Of a stretch of DNA of 64,000 nt, positions 46,770-54,400 are shown piece by piece. A model generated the notes under the pieces. It was not told the origin of the DNA. It saw only the letters and a program-made list of their open reading frames with translations, and searched no databases. A program made the translations under genes and the position numbers. The number at the start of each line of letters is the position of its first letter. Position 1 is the first letter of the stretch. Source of the stretch: Bacteroidia bacterium (lineage in GTDB: Bacteria > Bacteroidota > Bacteroidia > Chitinophagales > UBA2359); the NCBI GenBank assembly GCA_030427245.1, contig JAUHXA010000031.1, forward strand, positions 1 to 64,000. Reading direction: 5' to 3'.

Positions 46770-49325
46770 ATGGCAACAAGAAAAAAATCAAGCACAAGTC
46801 GTAGAAGAAGCAAAAAGAAAAATTCTGTCATATTAGACAATACAAAATTAGTCATTCGCAAGATAATAAGTATTTTAACCAATCCTCGCACACATCGAAT
46901 TGCAGGATTGGCACTTTGCTTATTTGCAGTCTTTTTATTGTTATCCTTTGTTTCTTATCTCAATACATGGAGCATTGACCACAGCGAGGTCAAAGATGCT
47001 CCTTGGTATTTTTTGTTTTTCTCCGATGCTGAAAGCAGCAACATCATCGGACGATTGGGAAGCGTACTTTCTCATTTGTTCATTTACAGATGGTTTGGCT
47101 TGGCATCCTTTATATGGGTTGCCGCCTTATTTTTGACAGGATTGAAGTTGATTTACAAAAATGCTAAATTTTTGCTTCCCAGCGTATATCAATATTCCTT
47201 TTTGGGAACAATTTTGTTTTCTACCATTTTAGGATTTTTATCCTCTGGAAGCACTTCTGGCTTTCCATACGGAGGAGGCTTTGGTTCGTTTGTTAGCAAT
47301 TGGTTGATTTCTTTTATTGGCATACTAGGCACAGGTCTGTTTCTGCTATTTTGTTTGGCGGTGGTATTAATCGCCCTATTTGACATCGAAATCGCTTACT
47401 TGGAGCAAAAATACCAACGATTTACCAATCATAAGTGGATAAAACCTATTTTTCGATTGTTTACTTTTGACAAAAAGGAATCCCCCTCAAATACAAGTAC
47501 CGCTACAAGCAATAACAATTCAAAAGGTACACGCCGTTCGGTCAATGCTGCAACTGCCCCAATCGAAGCAGACGAGGTATTGCTTACCAATGGCAAACAA
47601 ATGGAACTCTCCTTAGATAACCAAAAACTCCTGAAACCCAGTCGCAAAAAAGGGACACTCGACCAAAGTGATATGTCGCTTGACATCATAGAAACTGATG
47701 CGGTAGAAGAAAACACGGTCAACAAAACAAATGGAAAGTTAGATACAGGAGTCGTTGTACCTTTGCCTGATTTAGAAGACGACGAAAAAGTACAAGAAGA
47801 AGAATTTGACCCAAAATTAGAGTTGGGACAATACAAACTTCCTCAAACAGATTTGCTTGAGTATTACGGGCAAGACTTGTATCAAGCGGATAGAATTGAA
47901 GTGAGTAAGGAAGAATTGGAAGCGAACAAGGAGCAAATTGTTCAGACTCTCAACAACTACAACATTGAAATTTCCAAAATAAAAGCAACTCCCGGACCTA
48001 CGGTAACGCTCTACGAAATTGTTCCTGCACCAGGAGTGCGAATTTCGAGAATCCGAAACTTGGAGGACGATATAGCATTGAGTTTGGCGGCTTTAGGCAT
48101 TCGTATTATTGCGCCAATGCCTGGAAAAGGCACGATTGGTATTGAAGTACCTAACCGAAAAAAGGAAATTGTATCGCTCAGAAGTATTTTGGAATCAGAG
48201 CAGTTTCAAAAGACCAAAATGGAGCTGCCGATTGCACTCGGAAAAACCATTTCCAACGAAAGTTACATTGCCGACCTTGCAAAAATGCCGCACTTATTGA
48301 TGGCAGGGGCTACTGGTCAAGGGAAATCTGTTTGCCTCAACTCCATCCTCGTTTCACTGCTTTACCGAAAACATCCCGCAGAATTGAAGTTTGTGATGAT
48401 TGATCCTAAAAAAGTGGAATTGTCGCTCTTCAATACCATAGAATCGCACTATTTGGCAAAATTACCCGATGCAGAAGAGGCGATTGTGACGGATACCAAA
48501 CAGGTAGTACAAACTCTGAATGCGCTTTGTATTGAGATGGATCAACGCTACGACTTGTTGAAAAATGCCCATGTTCGCAACATCAAAGAATACAACCGTA
48601 AGTTCAAACAGCGAAAACTGAACCCATTGAAGGGACACCGTTTTTTGCCCTATTTTGTATTGGTTATTGATGAGTTTGCAGACTTGATCATGACTGCGGG
48701 AAAAGAAATCGAAATGCCAATAGCTCGTTTGGCACAGTTGGCAAGGGCGATTGGGATTCACTTGGTCATTGCTACTCAACGACCTACGGTGAACATCATC
48801 ACAGGTACTATTAAGGCGAACTTCCCTGTTCGTATCGCTTTCCGAGTTACTTCTAAGATTGACTCACGTACCATTTTGGATACAGGAGGAGCAAATCAGT
48901 TGATTGGACGAGGTGATATGTTGGTATCTTATGGGGGCGATGTGATTCGATTGCAGGGGGCGTTTGTGGACACGCCTGAGGTCGACAACATCACCGAATT
49001 CATCGGCAAACAAAGAGGTTATCCCAGTCCATTTTTACTGCCTGAATACAGCGATGATGACGACAAGCGAGGCGGTGGAGGCGATATGGAATTGGACGAA
49101 TTGTTTGAAGATGCAGCCCATATTATCGTTCAGCACCAACAAGGTTCTACCTCTTTGCTGCAAAGGCGTTTGAAGTTGGGTTACAATCGTGCGGGGCGTA
49201 TCATGGATCAGCTGGAAGCGATGGGAATTGTCGGCCCGAATGTCGGCAGCAAAGCAAGAGAAGTCTATTTTCCTGATAGTTTTGAATTGGAGCAGTACCT
49301 GCAAAATAGAAGCGAGAAAAAGTAA
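46770..49325 (+). CDS. ftsK: DNA translocase FtsK
   Basis: An 851-residue FtsK/SpoIIIE translocase that pumps the chromosome terminus through the division septum. A basic start (residues 1-20, Arg/Lys/Ser-rich) precedes four membrane helices (about 45-210), a variable linker (about 235-360) and the motor: alpha/beta domains, Walker A GATGQGKSVCLNS and Walker B FVLVIDEFADLIM, then ATQRPTVNIITGTIKANFP. The C-terminal gamma winged helix (RRLKLGYNRAGRIMDQLE) reads polar DNA sequences. Length is normal. Confidence 0.96.
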   Translation: MATRKKSSTSRRRSKKKNSVILDNTKLVIRKIISILTNPRTHRIAGLALCLFAVFLLLSFVSYLNTWSIDHSEVKDAPWYFLFFSDAESSNIIGRLGSVLSHLFIYRWFGLASFIWVAALFLTGLKLIYKNAKFLLPSVYQYSFLGTILFSTILGFLSSGSTSGFPYGGGFGSFVSNWLISFIGILGTGLFLLFCLAVVLIALFDIEIAYLEQKYQRFTNHKWIKPIFRLFTFDKKESPSNTSTATSNNNSKGTRRSVNAATAPIEADEVLLTNGKQMELSLDNQKLLKPSRKKGTLDQSDMSLDIIETDAVEENTVNKTNGKLDTGVVVPLPDLEDDEKVQEEEFDPKLELGQYKLPQTDLLEYYGQDLYQADRIEVSKEELEANKEQIVQTLNNYNIEISKIKATPGPTVTLYEIVPAPGVRISRIRNLEDDIALSLAALGIRIIAPMPGKGTIGIEVPNRKKEIVSLRSILESEQFQKTKMELPIALGKTISNESYIADLAKMPHLLMAGATGQGKSVCLNSILVSLLYRKHPAELKFVMIDPKKVELSLFNTIESHYLAKLPDAEEAIVTDTKQVVQTLNALCIEMDQRYDLLKNAHVRNIKEYNRKFKQRKLNPLKGHRFLPYFVLVIDEFADLIMTAGKEIEMPIARLAQLARAIGIHLVIATQRPTVNIITGTIKANFPVRIAFRVTSKIDSRTILDTGGANQLIGRGDMLVSYGGDVIRLQGAFVDTPEVDNITEFIGKQRGYPSPFLLPEYSDDDDKRGGGGDMELDELFEDAAHIIVQHQQGSTSLLQRRLKLGYNRAGRIMDQLEAMGIVGPNVGSKAREVYFPDSFELEQYLQNRSEKK

Positions 49326-49449
49326 TTCATTTTTGAATTAAACATATACATCCTAACTTTGTCCAATAATTGAATATCGGCTAAATCAATCCTTCATTCT
49401 CTATGAATGAATGGAAAGGCATTTATTGAAATAATATAAAATATTGTAT

Positions 49450-50172
49450 ATGAGAACTTTAGTAGTTTTGTTCATGATTTGTTTACTTGGAAGTGCTGGA
49501 ATGACAGCTTCAAATGGACATCCATTTTCATTTCTTAATACGGACTATGAATGGTCCTTAGTTGTAAAACCAGTCACTAAGGATGCCCGAGCACAGTCTA
49601 TTTTGGATAAATTCAGTAGAAAAATAGCAAGTTATAAATCAGTTGTAGCAGATTTTACTTTCAATATCGAAAATCCAGATGCAGGGGTGAAAGAAACCCA
49701 GACAGGAAAATTGTATATGAAAGGAGACCAATATCGCATAGAAAATAAAGATTTTGAACGCCGTTCGGATGGAAAGAGTGTTTGGACATTTTTTCAATAC
49801 GGTGATGAGGGCGAAGTACAAGTAACCGAAAGCAGCGATGAAGAGGGCGAATTGTCTCCACAGATGTTGTTCAATATCTACAAAAAAGATTTTTACGCAG
49901 TCTTCAAACAAGAGAAAGTCGAAGATGGCAAGGCCGTAGCAGTCATTGACCTGACTCCCAAAAGCAAAGACATTCCTTACTTCAAAATACGTTTGTTTTT
50001 TGAAAAGGCTACCAATATGCTGGTCAAATCCAAAGTATTTGAAAAAAGCGGTACAACCTTTACCTTTTTCCTCGACAACTATTCTACGAATAAAGAATAC
50101 TCTGATAGCTTTTTCATCATGAAAAAAGGCGACTATTATCCAAAATACGAATGGGTGGATTTGACAGATTGA
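49450..50172 (+). CDS. LolA-like outer-membrane lipoprotein carrier protein
   Basis: A 240-residue periplasmic protein of the LolA fold, which shuttles lipoproteins to the outer membrane. It has a signal peptide (MRTLVVLFMICLLGSAGMT) and the LolA-type start ILDKFSRKIASYKSVVADFT, then TGKLYMKGDQYRI and the strand-rich core (KSVWTFFQYGDEGEVQVTE, IDLTPKSKDIPYFKIRL). The end EYSDSFFIMKKGDYYPKYEW is common in the Bacteroidota branch. ATG at 49450 is taken over a TTG at 49444. It lies 124 bp after ftsK, a neighbour often kept in this phylum. Confidence 0.88.
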   Translation: MRTLVVLFMICLLGSAGMTASNGHPFSFLNTDYEWSLVVKPVTKDARAQSILDKFSRKIASYKSVVADFTFNIENPDAGVKETQTGKLYMKGDQYRIENKDFERRSDGKSVWTFFQYGDEGEVQVTESSDEEGELSPQMLFNIYKKDFYAVFKQEKVEDGKAVAVIDLTPKSKDIPYFKIRLFFEKATNMLVKSKVFEKSGTTFTFFLDNYSTNKEYSDSFFIMKKGDYYPKYEWVDLTD

Positions 50173-50209
50173 TTTTAATCTCCCATTTACTTTAATTTCA
50201 ATGACAAAC

Positions 50210-50247
50210 AAAAAGCCCGATAGCAGAAAATTGCTATCGGGCTTTTT
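50210..50247. terminator. Strong bidirectional terminator
   Basis: A 16-bp perfect stem (50210-50225 with 50232-50247, arm AAAAAGCCCGATAGCA) has a 6-nt loop and T-rich flanks on both strands. It lies after the LolA-like gene and before the convergent thioredoxin-like gene; the remaining 130 bp to 50377 hold nothing clear. Confidence 0.92.
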
Positions 50248-50377
50248 GTTTTTTTATACCCTTGAAACAGGAAGAAGCTCGTATAAAATTGGGATACCAC
50301 TATTGTCCAACAAAGTCAAGTTTGCTTCCTTTCTGTTATTTGTTTTGTTCAAGTCTTATGACCTAATATGGAATAAA

Positions 50378-51841
50378 TCACTTCCCAGCCTTCGCCTCTT
50401 TCTCCGAATAAAATCTCTGTAACATTTTATCAAACTGCTCTTCTCCCAATCGTTTTGCTACAATCTCCTTGTTTTCGTCCAACAAATACACCGTTGGAGT
50501 GCTGTAAATATCGTAGTAAAGGCGGAAATTAGTGGCATGTTTGGGGTCAATAACATGAATAAAAGGAAAATCTTTGCCTTTCAAATAGTCTTTCCATTTT
50601 TTGACATCTCCCTGCGTGCACACTGCAAAAATCTTGAAGCCCTTATCTTTGTATTTTTCATACATTTTCGCAATAACAGGCATTCGTTTTTTGCAGTTTC
50701 CACATTTGTAATCCCAAAAAAGCAGCATCGTATAAGAAGCATCAACATCATATAACGACACCATTTCTCCTTCTATATTCTGCATTTTCAAATTGCGGGC
50801 TTTCTTACCAATCAAATTGTATCGCAGTTTTTGATAGCGATCATTGATCTGTTCGATTTGTTTCTCTTTGAGCCAATCTACTTGATCTGTTAAAAAATAG
50901 CTGGCAGCCAAATGTACAAAAACCCCTTCCATACCCATGATTTTGGACTTTTGGTATTTTTGGGTGATGTAGCCCAAAGCATATTTAAACAGTTCTTTGT
51001 TGGCTTTAGAATTTTCGATGATGATGTCAGCCGAGGCATTGATAGAATCGGGGTGTGTAGGTGTGTATGTTTCGAGGTATTTTTCGATTTTATTGTAGAA
51101 AATGGGTGTTCTAACAATTCGCTCATCCGAAAAATCAAAATTATCCCAATAGTGATTTTTGATATAGTAAAAAGCTTGGTAAAGATCGCTTTTTTCCTTG
51201 TCCCCTTCTTCATCCTTCTTTTCAATTTTTGGAGCCGTTATCTCCTCCATACTTCTAAACAGAAAAGCCGTATAACTTTCTGGTTTTTCCTTCATTAGAG
51301 TTTTTCGATATTCAAAAATTCCTTCTTCTTCTTTGGTGATTTCGGCTTGTTTTTCTTTCCTTTTCTCTTCCTCTTCTTTGGGAATCTTCTTCAATTCCTT
51401 TCTGATTTCCTGTATTTTTTTGGATTGTGCGGCCAAAAAACGTTGGTATTCATTGAAGATGTCGTTTTCCTCCGAATCATCTATTTTCATCGAATTGATA
51501 AAGTCTGAGGTATCTACTTCAATGCTGAATTTTTGATATTTGGACTCAGCAGGTACAATAAATTCATAGTAATTGCTGCCTGGATAAACGCCCAAGTAAA
51601 TCCCTGGAGGCAAGGGTTCTTCTCCTTCAAAAACGGCAATCCCTCTTTTATTCACAACTGCTGTGTCTTGAATAAATATTTTATGCCCCTGATGATATGC
51701 CAACATCATGGTTGTATCTTTGACATTTGTAGCTTTCAGCTTTATCTCATAACCGTCTGCAAATGCAGTGAAAGAAACTAAAAAACAGGCAGTCATCAGG
51801 AAAATAGACTGCAAAATACGTGTACAATTGTGTTTTATCAT
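50378..51841 (-). CDS. Secreted thioredoxin-like (TlpA-type) protein with DUF4369/5106-like N-terminal region
   Basis: A 487-residue envelope protein. The signal peptide (FLMTACFLVSFTAFADG) is followed by a beta domain typical of Bacteroidota TlpA relatives (YEIKLKATNVKDTTMMLAYH, KRGIAVFEGEEPLPPG), a highly charged Glu/Lys helix (about 165-205), a helical region, and a thioredoxin domain from about 345 (GKKARNLKMQNIEGEMVSL) with active-site CGNC in LLFWDYKCGNCKKRMP and a cis-Pro in YDIYSTPTVYLLDE. It likely acts in thiol-disulfide exchange in the periplasm. ATG at 51841 is supported by a -7 box at 51860. Confidence 0.87.
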   Translation of the reverse strand: MIKHNCTRILQSIFLMTACFLVSFTAFADGYEIKLKATNVKDTTMMLAYHQGHKIFIQDTAVVNKRGIAVFEGEEPLPPGIYLGVYPGSNYYEFIVPAESKYQKFSIEVDTSDFINSMKIDDSEENDIFNEYQRFLAAQSKKIQEIRKELKKIPKEEEEKRKEKQAEITKEEEGIFEYRKTLMKEKPESYTAFLFRSMEEITAPKIEKKDEEGDKEKSDLYQAFYYIKNHYWDNFDFSDERIVRTPIFYNKIEKYLETYTPTHPDSINASADIIIENSKANKELFKYALGYITQKYQKSKIMGMEGVFVHLAASYFLTDQVDWLKEKQIEQINDRYQKLRYNLIGKKARNLKMQNIEGEMVSLYDVDASYTMLLFWDYKCGNCKKRMPVIAKMYEKYKDKGFKIFAVCTQGDVKKWKDYLKGKDFPFIHVIDPKHATNFRLYYDIYSTPTVYLLDENKEIVAKRLGEEQFDKMLQRFYSEKEAKAGK

Positions 51842-51859
51842 GGTTTGTGAATTTTTACT

Positions 51860-51867
51860 CAAAAATA
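51860..51867 (-). promoter_or_regulatory. -7 box for the thioredoxin-like gene
   Basis: Minus-strand TATTTTTG (TAnnTTTG), 19 nt before the start at 51841, with a mirrored plus-strand box at 51889. Confidence 0.5.
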
Positions 51868-51888
51868 CCAAAACTTTATTATATCGTT

Positions 51889-51896
51889 TATTTTTG
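51889..51896 (+). promoter_or_regulatory. -7 box for the GT39-like gene
   Basis: TATTTTTG (TAnnTTTG), 15 nt before the ATG at 51911, giving a leader of about 10 nt. Confidence 0.5.
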
Positions 51897-51910
51897 TTCA
51901 AAGATACGAC

Positions 51911-53533
51911 ATGAAGGAACTCGAAGAATCAAAGGTTTCAGCCCATACCCTCTACCATTTTGGAATAGTCTTGTTCTGCCTAGTGATTACTATTTGCAGT
52001 TTAGATATTCCATTTTTTTGGGACAATGTATATCTGGTTTCCAAAATGGCACATTACTATTACGAAAACTCCTTCCCTTCTGTTGTGTTGCCCCTTGAAT
52101 TAGATAGCGGACACCCACCTTTTTATGCGATGTATGTGGCTGCAATGTGGTCTGCACTTGGCAAAACATTGGCCGTTAGTCATTGGACGGTATTTCCTTT
52201 TTTGGTTGTTTTGGGCATTGCTTACTATCACTTAGCCCGTTTTTTTTTACCCTCCAAGGCAGTCCCCTTTGCCATGTTATTGCTACTCATAGAACCCACT
52301 TTATTGGCACAAAGTCATTTGGGAGGCGTTGATATAGCCTTGCTTGCGTTGTATTTAGTCGCATTGAATGGCATTTTTTATCGAAAAAGCGGAATGTTAG
52401 CCATTTCACTCTGTTTGATGTCTGCCTTTAGTTTGAGGGGAATCATTGCAGTAGGATTAATAGGCTTGACCAATTTTTTTACGATTAGAACAGAAATTGT
52501 TGAAGAAAAGGAAATCAAACTTCAAAAATCAAACTTCAAAAATTCTATATCCACATTCATTTATGAGCTATTTATAAGAATAAAAAAACTCGCTCCTGCC
52601 TACTTCCCTTCCATCCTATTTGTAGTCGTTTGGCTCTGCTATCACTATCAGGTAAATGGGTTCTTAGCCTCCAATCCCGATTCACCTTGGGCGGCCGATT
52701 ATGGCTATGTGGATTTCAAGAGATGGGTAAAAAATTTGGTCATAATTGATTGGCGAATGCTCGATTATGGGCGAATAACCTTGTGGGCAACGACCATTTT
52801 TCTACTCCTTCAATGGTGGAGAACAACAGACGATAGACAACCAACAGCAGAAAAGAGACCGCAAACGACAGACAATACTAAAACCTCCTCCCATTCAAAA
52901 TCAAACTTCAAAACTTTCCTGCTTCAAATGAGACACCAAAAATCATCTATCCCAAATCAAAAACTCTTACTCTCCTATATTCTCCTACCACTTCTTTTCT
53001 ACCTTCCTTTCATTACCCTACGTCATGCCCCCATTTTACACCGTTATTTTCTACCTACCTTTTTGTTGGTCAGCATCTTATTCATTACATTGTGGTGGAC
53101 AATCAAAAACGAAAAAGTAAAAAAAATCATTTTAGGAGTGGTGGTCATCAGCCTTTTGAGTGGGCATTTTTGGGTCTATCCCGACCACATAGCCAAAGGC
53201 TGGGATGCATCCTTGGCGTATTTACCCTATTTAGAATTGAATGAAGAAATGACCGACTACATCAAAACCCAAAACATTCCCTTTGAAAAAGTTGGGTCAG
53301 AATTTCCCGCTGTCAATCCTCGAAAATTCACCCACTTGACCAACGAACTCCAGCATTTTATAGACAAAGATGCCTACAAAATGTCCGATTTCCCATACAT
53401 TTTGCAGTCCAATGTGATGAACGATTTTAGCGAAGTGGATTTGGCGGAATTGCAGCAAACAGATGGTAAATGGAGATTGGAGAAAGAGTTGAAGAAAGGG
53501 CAAGTGTATTTGAGGCTATATGTTAGAAAGTAA
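51911..53533 (+). CDS. GT39/ArnT-like membrane glycosyltransferase
   Basis: A 540-residue polytopic membrane protein resembling the dolichyl/undecaprenyl-phosphate-mannose transferase fold (GT39, PMT/ArnT-like). The first external loop carries SLDIPFFWDNVY and LELDSGHPPFYAMY, where an acidic residue and HPP match the catalytic loop of the family. About ten helices follow, broken by a polar loop (about 310-350, TTDDRQPTAEKRPQTTDN). A soluble C-terminal part of 120 residues is external. Sugar and acceptor are unknown. Repeats of AATCAAACTTCAAAA occur in two loops (near 52520 and 52905). The next gene begins 16 bp after the stop. Confidence 0.75.
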   Translation: MKELEESKVSAHTLYHFGIVLFCLVITICSLDIPFFWDNVYLVSKMAHYYYENSFPSVVLPLELDSGHPPFYAMYVAAMWSALGKTLAVSHWTVFPFLVVLGIAYYHLARFFLPSKAVPFAMLLLLIEPTLLAQSHLGGVDIALLALYLVALNGIFYRKSGMLAISLCLMSAFSLRGIIAVGLIGLTNFFTIRTEIVEEKEIKLQKSNFKNSISTFIYELFIRIKKLAPAYFPSILFVVVWLCYHYQVNGFLASNPDSPWAADYGYVDFKRWVKNLVIIDWRMLDYGRITLWATTIFLLLQWWRTTDDRQPTAEKRPQTTDNTKTSSHSKSNFKTFLLQMRHQKSSIPNQKLLLSYILLPLLFYLPFITLRHAPILHRYFLPTFLLVSILFITLWWTIKNEKVKKIILGVVVISLLSGHFWVYPDHIAKGWDASLAYLPYLELNEEMTDYIKTQNIPFEKVGSEFPAVNPRKFTHLTNELQHFIDKDAYKMSDFPYILQSNVMNDFSEVDLAELQQTDGKWRLEKELKKGQVYLRLYVRK

Positions 53534-53536
53534 TCT

Positions 53537-53544
53537 TACCTTTG
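53537..53544 (+). promoter_or_regulatory. -7 box giving a likely leaderless SDR transcript
   Basis: TACCTTTG matches TAnnTTTG and ends 5 nt before the ATG at 53550, directly after the upstream gene's stop. Confidence 0.5.
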
Positions 53545-53549
53545 TATTT

Positions 53550-54350
53550 ATGGCAAATTACTATCAAAACAAAGTGGTATGGATAACGGGTGCTTCCTCT
53601 GGAATTGGAGAAGCCTTGACCTATGCCTTCAATGAAAAAGGAGCAAAATTAATCATTTCTGCTCGTAGAGAATCCGAATTGAAGCGAGTTCAAAACAACT
53701 GCAAAAACAAATCTGCAGCTATTTTCATCCTTTCCTTAGACCTCGCCAAACACGATGAACTTCCTGCAAAAGCAGCGGAAGCCATTGCACATTTTGGCAA
53801 GGTTGATATTCTCGTCAACAATGGCGGACGAGGTTTTCGAGGTTTGGTGAAAGACACCGAAATGGAGGTTCACAAGCAAATTATGGATGTCAATTATTTT
53901 GGAACGGTTGCATTGACCAAAGGCGTTTTGCCCAATATGATTGCCAACAAATCGGGACAAATTGCAGTGATTAGCTCTTTGACAGGCAAATTCGGCACAC
54001 CGATGCGCTCGGCTTATGCGGCTTCCAAACACGCTTTACATGGTTTTTTTGATGCCCTGCAAGCAGAGGTTTTTAAGGATGGGGTGAAAGTTACCATGAT
54101 TTGCCCAGGTTTTGTGTCCTCCAATCTACTGACCAAATCACTAACGGCTGACGGTGGACTGTATGGAGAAGAAGAAGGCAGTGCCTACAAACGAATGCCT
54201 GCGGATTTATTCGCTCAGAAAGCATTGAAGGCGATTGAACGCCAAAAGGAAGAGGTGTATATTGGTGGAACGGAAAAATTAGCGATTTATGCGAAGCGGT
54301 TTATTCCGAGTATTTTTAATCATTTTATTCGGAAATCGAAGGTGAGTTAA
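53550..54350 (+). CDS. Short-chain dehydrogenase/reductase (SDR)
   Basis: A 266-residue classical SDR that uses NAD(P)H for carbonyl/hydroxyl redox chemistry. The cofactor motif TGASSGIGEAL, the NNGG variant of NNAG (LVNNGGRGFRG), the catalytic Ser in VISSLTGKFG and the YAASK tetrad (SAYAASKHALHGFF) are clear. ATG at 53550 (MANYYQNKVVWITG) is the natural start. Substrate is unknown; the DltE/YqjQ-like subgroup is possible. Confidence 0.9.
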   Translation: MANYYQNKVVWITGASSGIGEALTYAFNEKGAKLIISARRESELKRVQNNCKNKSAAIFILSLDLAKHDELPAKAAEAIAHFGKVDILVNNGGRGFRGLVKDTEMEVHKQIMDVNYFGTVALTKGVLPNMIANKSGQIAVISSLTGKFGTPMRSAYAASKHALHGFFDALQAEVFKDGVKVTMICPGFVSSNLLTKSLTADGGLYGEEEGSAYKRMPADLFAQKALKAIERQKEEVYIGGTEKLAIYAKRFIPSIFNHFIRKSKVS

Positions 54351-54388
54351 CTCATTAGCGGTGGGTTTCGAAACCCACCACTAATGAG
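54351..54388. repeat. 38-bp near-perfect palindrome between convergent genes
   Basis: Arms 54351-54369 and 54370-54388 (core GGTGGGTTTCG and complement, ends CTCATTAG/CTAATGAG) have one mismatch and no loop. It follows the SDR stop codon directly and may act as a bidirectional terminator or be a dispersed palindrome. Confidence 0.75.
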
Positions 54389-54400
54389 CAATCCATAATC

